Source: DASXUG01 sp036504995 (GTDB taxonomy: Bacteria; Pseudomonadota; Gammaproteobacteria; Burkholderiales; Methylophilaceae). From it: a stretch of DNA of 64,000 nucleotides. The first letter of the stretch is position 1. The number at the start of each line of letters is the position of its first letter. The position numbers and the translations under genes were made by a program. The notes beneath the pieces were generated by a model. That model saw only the letters and a program-made list of their open reading frames with translations, did not search any database and was not told the DNA's origin. The stretch spans positions 124,001-188,000 of the forward strand of contig DASXUG010000008.1 in NCBI GenBank assembly GCA_036504995.1, written 5' to 3'. Below, piece by piece: positions 9,410 to 16,593 of the stretch.

Positions 9410-11392
9410 ATGAGTGGTATTCAATCTGTTTCGCACGAAACCCGCATTTTTGAACCTAACGCCGTGTTGCAGCAGCATGCCGCAGTGGCTGGGATGGATG
9501 CTTACCGAGCTTTATGCAAAGAAGCTGAACAAGATTATGAGGGGTTTTGGGCTAAGTTAGCCAACGAGTTGCTCGATTGGAAAAACCCATTTACTGAGGT
9601 GCTGGACGAGCGTAATGCGCCGTTTTATCGCTGGTTTGGTGATGGTGAGCTCAATGTTTCATATAACTGTTTAGACCGCCATTTGCCTAAGCGTGGTGGG
9701 CAGACTGCAATTATTTTTGAGGCCGATAATGGGCAAGTAACGCATGTCACGTATCAAGCCTTGTATCAGCAAGTATGCCAATTCGCCAATGGTCTGAAAA
9801 CCTTAAATCTAAGTATGGGTGATCGAGTCGTCATTTACCTGCCAATGGGTGTGGAGGCAGTAGTGGCTATGCAAGCCTGTGCACGTTTGGGGTTGACACA
9901 CTCTGTTGTGTTTGGTGGTTTTTCATCCAAGAGCCTGCAAGAGCGTATCCACGATGCGGGGGCTAAAGTAGTCATTACCTCAGACGGGCAGTTCCGTGGT
10001 GGTAAGGCTTTGCCATTGAAGTCCGCGGTGGATGAAGCGCTGGCTATGCCAGGCTGCGAAAGTATTGAGAAAGTTGTCGTGTTTAAGCGCACAGGTGGCG
10101 AAGTGGCTTGGCAAACGGGTCGGGATATTTGGTGGTCAGATTTAATTGCTGGTCAAGCCGACACTTGTGAGCCTGTGTGGGTAAACGCAGAGCATCCGCT
10201 ATTTTTACTATACACATCAGGCTCTACAGGCAAGCCCAAGGGCGTGCAACATGCTTCAGCGGGTTATTTACTACACGCGATGAACACTATGCGCTGGACT
10301 TTTGATGCCAATGATAAAGACGTGTTCTGGTGTACTGCCGATGTGGGGTGGATTACAGGGCATAGTTATGTCGCTTATGGACCACTAGCTCTGGGTATTA
10401 CGCAAGTGGTGTTTGAAGGCATCCCAACTTACCCAGATGCCAGTCGCTTTTGGCGCATGATACAACAGCACAAGGTAAGTATTTTTTATACTGCGCCTAC
10501 GGCGATTCGCTCCTTGATTAAATCGAGCGCGTTAGACGCCAAAGTGCATCCGAGTCAGTTTGATTTATCTAGCTTGCGGATTTTAGGATCGGTAGGTGAA
10601 CCCATTAACCCAGAGGCTTGGATGTGGTATTACGAGCAAGTAGGTCGCAAGCTATGCCCGATCATGGATACTTTCTGGCAAACTGAAACGGGTGGGCACG
10701 TGATTACTCCTTTGCCTGGCGTAACGCCATTAGTGCCCGGCTCTTGCACCTTGCCATTCCCTGGCATTTTGGCTGATGTGGTGGATGAAACAGGCCAACC
10801 TGTGCCTTGGGGAACGGGCGGTTTGTTGGTGATTAAACGCCCATGGCCTTCCATGATACGCACCATTTGGGGTGATCCAGAGCGCTATCGGAACTCTTAT
10901 TTTCCTAGTGACTTGGGTGGCGCACTCTATTTGGCGGGAGATGGCGCGATTCGCGATGCCAACACCGGCTATTTTACTATTATGGGCCGTATTGACGATG
11001 TGTTGAATGTCTCCGGTCACCGTATGGGAACTGCAGAAATTGAGTCGGCACTAGTCGCGAATCCATTAGTGGCAGAAGCTGCGGTAGTAGGTAAACCTCA
11101 CGAAATTAAAGGCGAATCCATCGTTGCTTACGTGGTGATGAAAGGTAAACGCCCCGAAGGCGAGGAGGCGCAAAAAATTATTGTGGCGCTACGCGATTGG
11201 GTGGGCAAAGAAATTGGCCCGATTGCTAAACCAGATGAGATTCGTTTCGGAGATAACTTGCCGAAAACACGCTCTGGCAAGATCATGCGTCGCCTACTGC
11301 GCTCACTAGCCAAAGGCGAAGATATCGCATCAGATATTTCTACACTGGAAAATCCGATGATATTAGAGCAGCTCAAAAACTCGGCTGCCTAG
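9410..11392 (+). CDS. acs: acetyl-CoA (or propionyl-CoA) synthetase, AMP-forming
   Basis: A 660-residue ANL-superfamily ligase that activates acetate or propionate with ATP and CoA. Seen are the P-loop-like YTSGSTGKPKG motif, the WQTETGG motif and the C-terminal PKTRSGKIMRR motif, whose lysine (about residue 624) is the usual acetylation-regulated catalytic residue. The length and N-terminal YRALCKEAEQDYEGFWA segment are of the acetyl-CoA synthetase type. At the end of a methylcitrate operon it could instead act as PrpE on propionate; sequence alone does not settle this. The start is ATG 9410, with GGGAGG about 10 bases upstream. A strong hairpin follows the stop codon. Confidence 0.85.
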   Translation: MSGIQSVSHETRIFEPNAVLQQHAAVAGMDAYRALCKEAEQDYEGFWAKLANELLDWKNPFTEVLDERNAPFYRWFGDGELNVSYNCLDRHLPKRGGQTAIIFEADNGQVTHVTYQALYQQVCQFANGLKTLNLSMGDRVVIYLPMGVEAVVAMQACARLGLTHSVVFGGFSSKSLQERIHDAGAKVVITSDGQFRGGKALPLKSAVDEALAMPGCESIEKVVVFKRTGGEVAWQTGRDIWWSDLIAGQADTCEPVWVNAEHPLFLLYTSGSTGKPKGVQHASAGYLLHAMNTMRWTFDANDKDVFWCTADVGWITGHSYVAYGPLALGITQVVFEGIPTYPDASRFWRMIQQHKVSIFYTAPTAIRSLIKSSALDAKVHPSQFDLSSLRILGSVGEPINPEAWMWYYEQVGRKLCPIMDTFWQTETGGHVITPLPGVTPLVPGSCTLPFPGILADVVDETGQPVPWGTGGLLVIKRPWPSMIRTIWGDPERYRNSYFPSDLGGALYLAGDGAIRDANTGYFTIMGRIDDVLNVSGHRMGTAEIESALVANPLVAEAAVVGKPHEIKGESIVAYVVMKGKRPEGEEAQKIIVALRDWVGKEIGPIAKPDEIRFGDNLPKTRSGKIMRRLLRSLAKGEDIASDISTLENPMILEQLKNSAA

Positions 11393-11429
11393 GCATGTCT
11401 ATTGTTGTTTTCCTTACCCTCCGAGGGGT

Positions 11430-11470
11430 GATTCCGCCGGTTTCAATGCCATGGCCGGTGGAATCTTTTA
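11430..11470 (+). terminator. intrinsic terminator after acs
   Basis: An 11-bp stem, GATTCCGCCGG at 11430-11440 against CCGGTGGAATC at 11455-11465 with one G-U pair, is followed by TTTTAT. It lies 38 bases after the acs stop codon and closes the methylcitrate operon before mqo. Confidence 0.8.
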
Positions 11471-11519
11471 TCTCATCTGTGCTGCTACCCATGCGGTCAG
11501 TAGCTTTTAAGGCTTAACC

Positions 11520-13004
11520 ATGGATGATCAGCGTGTCGACGTATTGTTGGTAGGTAGTGGCATTATGAGTGCCACCTTAGCAACTTTGCTAATACAGCTT
11601 GACCCTACGCTCAGCATCGCCATGATAGAGCGTTTATCAGGCGTGGCGCAGGAAAGTACAGACGGATGGAATAATGCAGGCACCGGTCATGCAGGCTATT
11701 GCGAACTCAATTACACGCCACAATCGGCCAATGGTGATATTCAAACCCAACGTGCACTGGAAATTAATGCTGCTTTTGAAGTGAGTTTGCAGTTATGGGC
11801 GTATTTGGTTAACCAGCAGTTATTGCCAAACCCAAGGTTGTTTATCAGCCCAGCGCCGCATATCAGCTTTGTCTGGGGGCAGGAAAATGTGGCATTTCTG
11901 CGTAAACGTTATCAATTGCTTACGCAGCATCCTTTGTTTGCTGAGATGGAGTATAGCGAAGATCATCATACACTAGCTGAGTGGATGCCACTCATCATGC
12001 AGGGTCGTGACCCACAGCAGCCGATTGCGGCAACCCGCATTCGCCATGGCGCTGATATTGATTTTGGGGCATTGACTAGGTGTATGGTGGATAGTTTGAA
12101 AAGCAATCCACGTTTTCAATTATATCTAAACCATTCGGTGCAAAATCTCAAGCAACAACCATCTAAACAATGGTGTGTGGGTATGCTAGACCTGAGTAAC
12201 AAACAAAAACTCCGTATCACTGCAGACCGAGTATTTTTGGGTGCAGGTGGAGCAGCTTTGCCTTTGCTACAAAAATCAGGTATTCCTGAGGGTAAGCAAT
12301 ACGGTGGTTTTCCCGTGAGTGGTTTGTGGTTGGTTTGTAATAATCAAGCAATCATCAACCAACATTATGCAAAAGTTTATGGTCAAGCGGCTATTGGCGC
12401 GCCACCTATGTCTGTTCCTCACTTAGACGCTAGAGTAGTAGATGGAAAATCTGCCTTACTATTCGGCCCCTATGCAGGCTTTACGACAAAATTTCTCAAA
12501 ACAGGGTCTTGGCTAGATTGGATTAAATCGATCAGAACCAGCAACCTTAATGCAATATGGTCAGCCAGCAAGCATCATATGGATTTAACACGCTATTTAG
12601 TTACTGAGGTATTTAAATCTCACGGAAGCCGACTAAAGTCACTGAAAGAGTTCTATCCGCAAGCCAATCTGAAAGATTGGGTGATTGCTAAAGCTGGTCA
12701 GCGTGTACAGATTATCAAGCAGTGTGATATTAAAGGGGGAAAGTTGGAATTTGGTACCGAGATTGTTAGTGCACAAGATGGCACGCTCGCGGCGTTATTA
12801 GGGGCATCACCTGGTGCATCTGTGTCAGTCACTGCCATGCTTGATGTGATAGAGCGCTTTTTTGCAGCACGCATGCAATCTGCAGAATGGCAGGAAAAAT
12901 TGCGAGAAATGATTCCATCTTACGGGCGGTCATTGGTTGCTGAGCCTGACGTAATAGCTGAGATTCGTGCTTATACCGTGCGTGTCTTAAAGTTATACTC
13001 ATAA
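11520..13004 (+). CDS. mqo: malate:quinone oxidoreductase
   Basis: A 494-residue FAD-dependent membrane-associated enzyme that oxidises malate to oxaloacetate and passes electrons to quinone. The N-terminal dinucleotide-binding segment VGSGIMSATLA is followed by the family-specific NNAGTGHAGYCELNYTP stretch at about residues 50-66. The length is normal for Mqo. It follows the acs terminator with its own leader, so it is probably a separate transcript, but its place beside prpC is meaningful: oxaloacetate is the co-substrate of methylcitrate synthase. Confidence 0.92.
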   Translation: MDDQRVDVLLVGSGIMSATLATLLIQLDPTLSIAMIERLSGVAQESTDGWNNAGTGHAGYCELNYTPQSANGDIQTQRALEINAAFEVSLQLWAYLVNQQLLPNPRLFISPAPHISFVWGQENVAFLRKRYQLLTQHPLFAEMEYSEDHHTLAEWMPLIMQGRDPQQPIAATRIRHGADIDFGALTRCMVDSLKSNPRFQLYLNHSVQNLKQQPSKQWCVGMLDLSNKQKLRITADRVFLGAGGAALPLLQKSGIPEGKQYGGFPVSGLWLVCNNQAIINQHYAKVYGQAAIGAPPMSVPHLDARVVDGKSALLFGPYAGFTTKFLKTGSWLDWIKSIRTSNLNAIWSASKHHMDLTRYLVTEVFKSHGSRLKSLKEFYPQANLKDWVIAKAGQRVQIIKQCDIKGGKLEFGTEIVSAQDGTLAALLGASPGASVSVTAMLDVIERFFAARMQSAEWQEKLREMIPSYGRSLVAEPDVIAEIRAYTVRVLKLYS

Positions 13005-13023
13005 TCAACTAATTCCAAATAGA

Positions 13024-13062
13024 GGTGCGCTTAATATTGGTGCGTTTCTATTAGGGTGGTGC
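13024..13062 (+). promoter_or_regulatory. three GGTGC repeats, putative enhancer-type upstream sites of guanidine operon 1
   Basis: GGTGC occurs at 13024-13028, 13039-13043 and 13058-13062 (spacing 15 and 19). The last copy lies about 94 bases before the -24 element. A matching array precedes guanidine operon 2 at nearly the same distance. The pair GCGC-N9-GTGC is an imperfect dyad of 17 bp, two bases longer than a textbook NtrC site. The left two copies also lie in an imperfect RNA hairpin (13018-13052) with no U-tract. Confidence 0.5.
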
Positions 13063-13109
13063 ACTAAATTACTTATCAATTTATTATATTTAACTTGAAG
13101 TATTAATTT

Positions 13110-13122
13110 TAACTAATTGATA
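13110..13122 (-). promoter_or_regulatory. IHF-like binding site, operon 1
   Basis: TAACTAATTGATA fits the reverse complement of the IHF consensus (YAA-N4-TTGATW) exactly. It sits between the GTGC repeats and the sigma-54 promoter, where DNA bending is expected. The same 12-base core recurs at 16228-16239 before operon 2. Confidence 0.55.
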
Positions 13123-13150
13123 AAAATGTAAATATTTAAATTAATTGTTG

Positions 13151-13166
13151 TGGTATGTGAATTGCT
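13151..13166 (+). promoter_or_regulatory. sigma-54 (-24/-12) promoter of guanidine operon 1
   Basis: TGGTATGTGAATTGCT matches the RpoN consensus TGGCACG-N4-TTGCW with the required GG-N10-GC spacing. The predicted start of transcription, about 12 bases past the GC, falls near 13177, just before the riboswitch begins. Confidence 0.7.
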
Positions 13167-13180
13167 TTATCATAAACAGT

Positions 13181-13316
13181 ACCGAGAAAGCGGTGAGTTG
13201 CCGTATAAGTATCGAGAAGATCACTAGGGTTCCGTCTTCTGTTTTTAGAGAAGAGTCTGGTCCAAGAGTGGTCGGCCAAATTGATTGGCTACACGGAGGG
13301 ATAAAAGCCCGGGAGA
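13181..13316 (+). promoter_or_regulatory. guanidine-I (ykkC) riboswitch aptamer 1
   Basis: The conserved ykkC-class blocks appear in order: ACCGAGAAAGCGG, CTAGGGTTCCG, CTGGTCCAAGAG, and ACACGGAGGGATAAAAGCCC followed by GGGAGA. This class binds free guanidinium and turns downstream genes on. The aptamer's 3' strand overlaps a terminator, so control is most likely by transcription antitermination. It precedes a desaturase-like gene, an unusual target. Confidence 0.93.
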
Positions 13317-13350
13317 CTGCATTTAACAATGCCGCCTTCTCGAGTTTTTT
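13310..13350 (+). terminator. riboswitch-controlled terminator 1
   Basis: CGGGAG at 13310-13315 can pair with TTCTCG at 13337-13342, with an inner GCATT/AATGC stem, followed by six T (13345-13350). The 5' strand belongs to the conserved 3' end of the guanidine-I aptamer, so ligand binding and terminator formation exclude each other. Confidence 0.75.
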
Positions 13351-13370
13351 CTAATGTGGGAGTCAATATC

Positions 13371-14405
13371 TTGTTAAAGCGCAGTCTAGCTTCAGTTGAA
13401 ATTTTTCACACAGCGTTACCCGATCTGCTGGCCTTTGCATTTGTACTGCTAGGCTATCCGATAGGAGTTTACTTTCTGTTTTCGAATGCTTGGTTAATCA
13501 ACTTGTTTGGCCTGTTGTTAACAGCGGAAGCCTTAATCATTAGCGCATATTTGATTCACGAGTTTAGCCACTGGAGTATTTTTAAGTCGCCGAAAGTGAA
13601 TGAGCGTTGGGCAAACGTAATGGCTTGGATTAATGGCAGTTGCTATACCACCTTTCAAGCAGTGCGCGATCAGCATATGAAGCACCATGTAGACCGAGCG
13701 GATGTATTAAATTTCAATGTTCAACAGTTGATGAGCGCCATGCCTGCTTGGATTAAGGCTGTTATCGTAGCGCTGGAGTGGTTGTATATTCCTGCTTTTG
13801 AAATCATGATGCACTTCTTGGTAATCTCTCTGCCATTTTTTAAACCTCAGTTTCACGAAAAGCGTCTACGCATATTGGTTACGCTGGCTTTGCGTGTTCC
13901 GTTGTTTGTCATGATGGCTTGGGTTTCGTTGAAAGCTTGGCTTTTATATTTGTTAGCCTATTGCATGATGCTGACAGCCTTACGTTTTGCTGATGCATTT
14001 CAGCATACCTACGATGTTTTTTTGAAAACTGATCCTAAAACCAGCGATGGTAAGTTTAAAGACGGAAAGTTGCGGGATCGTGCGTATGAACAAGCTAATA
14101 CTTTTTCAAATTTAGCGTCTATTCAGCATCCATGGCTGAATCTGTTGTTTCTCAATTTTCCTTATCATAACGCGCATCATGAAAAACCAATTGTGCCTTG
14201 GTATAAGTTGCCAGAGCTTCACGAAAAACTATATGGCGATACCACGCAGTTACCTGTCATTCCCATGGCTCAGCTTTTGAAAACCTACCATTGCAACAGA
14301 GTGAAACGGGTGGTGAGCGATGATTACGGGTTCATTACAGATGGCCCCCATGGTGCTGATCAATTTATAGGTGGTGTGGGCGTGTCCTTTTTAACGGCAA
14401 TATAA
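13371..14405 (+). CDS. membrane diiron fatty-acid-desaturase/hydroxylase-family protein under guanidine riboswitch
   Basis: Membrane-bound diiron oxygenase fold with the three histidine boxes of the family: HEFSH (63-67), HMKHH (102-106) and HNAHH (266-270), plus an added FQH near residue 200. Hydrophobic segments flank the boxes. Family members use O2 to desaturate or hydroxylate alkyl chains; the substrate here is unknown. An in-frame ATG at 13329 lies inside the riboswitch terminator, so I prefer TTG 13371, which has GGGAG 8 bases upstream. The gene leads a three-gene operon with an MBL-fold hydrolase and an EamA transporter under a guanidine-I riboswitch. Because of that control, N-alkyl hydroxylation of a guanidine compound is a better guess than lipid desaturation, but this is inference. 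Confidence 0.8.
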   Translation: MLKRSLASVEIFHTALPDLLAFAFVLLGYPIGVYFLFSNAWLINLFGLLLTAEALIISAYLIHEFSHWSIFKSPKVNERWANVMAWINGSCYTTFQAVRDQHMKHHVDRADVLNFNVQQLMSAMPAWIKAVIVALEWLYIPAFEIMMHFLVISLPFFKPQFHEKRLRILVTLALRVPLFVMMAWVSLKAWLLYLLAYCMMLTALRFADAFQHTYDVFLKTDPKTSDGKFKDGKLRDRAYEQANTFSNLASIQHPWLNLLFLNFPYHNAHHEKPIVPWYKLPELHEKLYGDTTQLPVIPMAQLLKTYHCNRVKRVVSDDYGFITDGPHGADQFIGGVGVSFLTAI

Positions 14406-14417
14406 GGGTAGATCATT

Positions 14418-15200
14418 ATGACCAGCGTTACCAAGTTATGGCCGATCTTAACTGCCACACATCAGTATGATAAATCCTTATCAACCCACAATAGAGGCGC
14501 TGGACAAATGATAGTCGCGCCTATTTTGGCGTATCTGATCGAAACTAAGAACGGGCGAATATTGTATGACGTGGGTTGTGATTACAATAAAATCGCTGAT
14601 TCAACGCTTAGAGCACGTTACTACAACCCGGAGGTGTTTGAGTTCGGCGCACCAGATATGCAAGATACACAGCGCCTACCCAATCAACTCGCCAAAATGG
14701 GTTTGTCAGTCACAGATGTTGATGTGGTTTTTTTAGGTCACCTGCATTTTGATCATGCAGGTGGTTTGTGCGATGTGTGTGGGGCAGAGGTGCATATTCA
14801 GGCAGATGAGTTAGCTACAGCAAATCCTGAGCACGACTTAGCCTATTTTGATAATGAAGTGATTGCGCAAACTAATTGGCGCGTGAAACAAGGTGAATAT
14901 GCACTGGCTGCAGGGGTGCAAGCGATAGCAAGCCCAGGTCATACGGCAGGGCATATGTCATTATGGATAGAGATGCCTAAAGGTGCTCCCATCATTTTGG
15001 CTGGTGATGCGGCAGATTTAACTGAAAATATAGTTGATGAAGTTGCTCCTGGCAATTGCTGGCAAGATCAAACAGATCTCGCAGTTGCTAGCATACGAAA
15101 ACTAAAAGACTTAGCCAAAAAAGAAAAAGCCGAGTTGTGGCCTAACCATGACATCGAATTTTGGCGTACTTTAAAGCAGTTTCCAGAATTTCATCAATGA
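14418..15200 (+). CDS. metallo-beta-lactamase-fold hydrolase (N-acyl-homoserine-lactonase-like)
   Basis: A 260-residue MBL-fold protein with the dizinc motif HLHFDH (108-113), a second ligand histidine in SPGHTAGH (about 175) and the bridging aspartate in AGDAAD (about 197). The closest overall look is the AHL-lactonase branch (AttM/AiiA), which opens lactone rings. No signal peptide is seen, so it should be cytoplasmic. It lies 12 bases after the desaturase-like gene in the guanidine-riboswitch operon. A guanidine-linked hydrolysis (for example of a cyclic or carbinolamine-derived product) is possible but unproven; quorum quenching would be hard to reconcile with guanidine control. Confidence 0.85.
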   Translation: MTSVTKLWPILTATHQYDKSLSTHNRGAGQMIVAPILAYLIETKNGRILYDVGCDYNKIADSTLRARYYNPEVFEFGAPDMQDTQRLPNQLAKMGLSVTDVDVVFLGHLHFDHAGGLCDVCGAEVHIQADELATANPEHDLAYFDNEVIAQTNWRVKQGEYALAAGVQAIASPGHTAGHMSLWIEMPKGAPIILAGDAADLTENIVDEVAPGNCWQDQTDLAVASIRKLKDLAKKEKAELWPNHDIEFWRTLKQFPEFHQ

Positions 15201-15250
15201 CGCATACATCGCGTATTAACCAATTAACTTACTTGAAGTCATTTTATTAT

Positions 15251-16141
15251 ATGAGCAATACAACTGTAATTACCCCAAAAACATCCGCTTTAACGAGCCT
15301 GCCTGTGGTTTCTATACTCGTCGGTGCCGTATTCTGGGGTTTTTGCTGGTGGCCTTTAAAATTTTTTGCCGATGCAGGGCTTTCAGGCAATTTAATTGGT
15401 ATGACAGCCTATGCGATTGTTGGTCTTTTCGCTGTTCCTATTGTGTGGAAGCAACGTAACGAGTGGCGCAGTGAAGTGATTTTGTTGTTGTTGATTGGAA
15501 TTTTTTTTGGCTTGGCTAACATCACATTTACTACCGCGCTCATGCAAGGGGAAGTGGTAAGGGTGATGTTGTTGTTCTACCTGCTGCCTGCCTGGGGTGC
15601 TTTGGGTGGTGTGTTTTTGTTGGGCGAAAAGCTGAATAAGCGTCGTTGTGTTGCAATAGCCTTGTCGCTCATTGGTGTTTTTGTGATTTTAGGCGGTGCA
15701 GATGTTTTAAATCAGCATTTTTCTACGGTTGATATGATGGCATTGGCTGCTGGATTTAGTTTATCTGCGACTGGTGTAGTCAATAAAATGGCACAAAAAA
15801 TCCCAATGGCTAGCCGCTCTTTCATCCCATTTATCTTTTGCCCGCCCATGGCACTCATCGGTAATTATTTTGAACCTACGGCCATGCCTGTGATGGAAAC
15901 TGTGACGTGGATTCTACTGGTGCTATTTGCTTTTTTCTGGCTGTTTGGCGCCACAGTGCTCACTACTTATGGTGTGGCTAATATGGAGGCTAGCCGCGCT
16001 TCTATATTGCAGGTGATGGAGCTCTTTATCGCGATTGTGACCGCGATGTGGTTGGGGGGCGAGGTGTTAGAGTTAAAGGAATACATAGGCGGTGCACTGA
16101 TTATCTCGGCAACAATTTTAGAGTCTTTGCCTAGTGCATGA
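15251..16141 (+). CDS. DMT superfamily (EamA) transporter
   Basis: About 296 residues with roughly ten hydrophobic helices in two EamA repeats, an inner-membrane metabolite exporter fold. The second half contains the typical GVANMEASRASILQVMELF segment and a WLGGEVL motif near the C-terminus. The start could be ATG 15251 or an in-frame ATG at 15197 that overlaps the MBL stop codon (ATGA), which would imply translational coupling. As the last gene of a guanidine-riboswitch operon it may move guanidine, an alkylguanidine or the product of the two upstream enzymes. Known guanidine exporters in ykkC operons are of the small SMR type, so this is a different solution. Confidence 0.85.
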   Translation: MSNTTVITPKTSALTSLPVVSILVGAVFWGFCWWPLKFFADAGLSGNLIGMTAYAIVGLFAVPIVWKQRNEWRSEVILLLLIGIFFGLANITFTTALMQGEVVRVMLLFYLLPAWGALGGVFLLGEKLNKRRCVAIALSLIGVFVILGGADVLNQHFSTVDMMALAAGFSLSATGVVNKMAQKIPMASRSFIPFIFCPPMALIGNYFEPTAMPVMETVTWILLVLFAFFWLFGATVLTTYGVANMEASRASILQVMELFIAIVTAMWLGGEVLELKEYIGGALIISATILESLPSA

Positions 16142-16145
16142 TGCC

Positions 16146-16190
16146 GTAGTGCATTCTAAAGTAGTGCGCTCCAAAGTAGTGCGTGTGATT
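16146..16190 (+). promoter_or_regulatory. three 15-base GTAGTGC repeats, putative enhancer-type sites of guanidine operon 2
   Basis: Three tandem 15-base units each begin with GTAGTGC (16146, 16161, 16176); the first two also share the TC(T/C)AAA ending. The last AGTGC lies 95 bases before the -24 element, against 94 in operon 1. Dyads of form GC(G/A)Y-N9-GTGC occur here as in operon 1. The array fits binding sites for a sigma-54 activator. Confidence 0.5.
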
Positions 16191-16227
16191 AATGTTAGCG
16201 GTTGAGTAGTAGGCTGTGTTTTATAAT

Positions 16228-16240
16228 TAACTAATTGATT
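16228..16240 (-). promoter_or_regulatory. IHF-like binding site, operon 2
   Basis: TAACTAATTGATT matches the reverse-complement IHF consensus exactly and shares 12 of 13 bases with the operon 1 site. It ends about 33 bases before the -24 element, against 30 in operon 1. Confidence 0.55.
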
Positions 16241-16271
16241 TTATATTGTTAATTTTAGTTTTTTGTTAACG

Positions 16272-16287
16272 TGGCATGTTGTGTGCT
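16272..16287 (+). promoter_or_regulatory. sigma-54 (-24/-12) promoter of guanidine operon 2
   Basis: TGGCATGTTGTGTGCT has the GG-N10-GC core of RpoN promoters and a near-consensus TGGCAYG half. The predicted transcript start is near 16298, two bases before the guanidine-I aptamer. Confidence 0.7.
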
Positions 16288-16299
16288 TTAGTAGTTTTG

Positions 16300-16453
16300 A
16301 CCGAGAAAGCGGTAAGATTTATTACCGCATCAGTATCGAAAGACATCTAGGGTTCCGTTTTCTATTGCAAAGTTTTAGCGTAGAAAAGTCTGGACCAAGA
16401 GTTGTCGGCCAATGAACAGTTTGGCTACACGGAGGGATAAAAGCCCGGGAGAC
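16300..16453 (+). promoter_or_regulatory. guanidine-I (ykkC) riboswitch aptamer 2
   Basis: The same conserved blocks as the first copy: ACCGAGAAAGCGG, CTAGGGTTCCG, CTGGACCAAGAG, and ACACGGAGGGATAAAAGCCC followed by GGGAGA. The variable stems differ in length and sequence, so this is not a simple recent duplication. It precedes the guanidine uptake and degradation operon, the classic target of this riboswitch. Confidence 0.95.
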
Positions 16454-16486
16454 AGCATGAATTTATGCCGACTTCTCGTACTTTTT
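16446..16486 (+). terminator. riboswitch-controlled terminator 2
   Basis: CGGGAG (16446-16451) pairs with TTCTCG (16473-16478) around an inner GCAT/ATGC stem; the tail TACTTTTT follows. As in copy 1 the 5' strand is the 3' end of the aptamer, which supports guanidine-dependent antitermination. Confidence 0.72.
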
Positions 16487-16506
16487 GAACGTTGTGGGAG
16501 CTAGAT

Positions 16507-16593
16507 ATGTTTTCAGTAGAATGGATAAACAATCAACCAAACAAAGTGTGTGATTGCCATCAGTTAATAGCGTTTGTGGGATGTGTTAAATGA
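16507..16593 (+). CDS. 28-residue leader peptide / small protein of guanidine operon 2
   Basis: An ATG frame of 28 codons directly after the riboswitch terminator, with a strong GGGAG at 16496-16500 placed 6 bases before the ATG. The peptide has a Cys-Asp-Cys-His cluster at residues 15-18 and a further Cys26. Its TGA overlaps the ATG of the next gene (ATGA at 16590), in a different frame, so the two are likely translationally coupled. It could be a functional metal- or redox-binding micropeptide or only a device to load ribosomes for the next gene, which has no good ribosome-binding site of its own. No family is recognised. Confidence 0.5.
   Translation: MFSVEWINNQPNKVCDCHQLIAFVGCVK

Noticed and set aside
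13018..13052. Hairpin after mqo as a strong terminator
   Set aside because: The stem is long but has several G-U pairs and no T-run; the GGTGC copies within it are better explained as upstream promoter sites, though both roles may coexist.
13145..13354. 69-codon frame across the first guanidine-I aptamer
   Set aside because: It lies over conserved riboswitch and terminator sequence, has no ribosome-binding site, and is explained by the RNA element.
16146..16190. Tandem 15-base units as a CRISPR or mobile-element remnant
   Set aside because: Too short, no spacers or Cas genes, and the matching array before operon 1 fits regulatory sites better.
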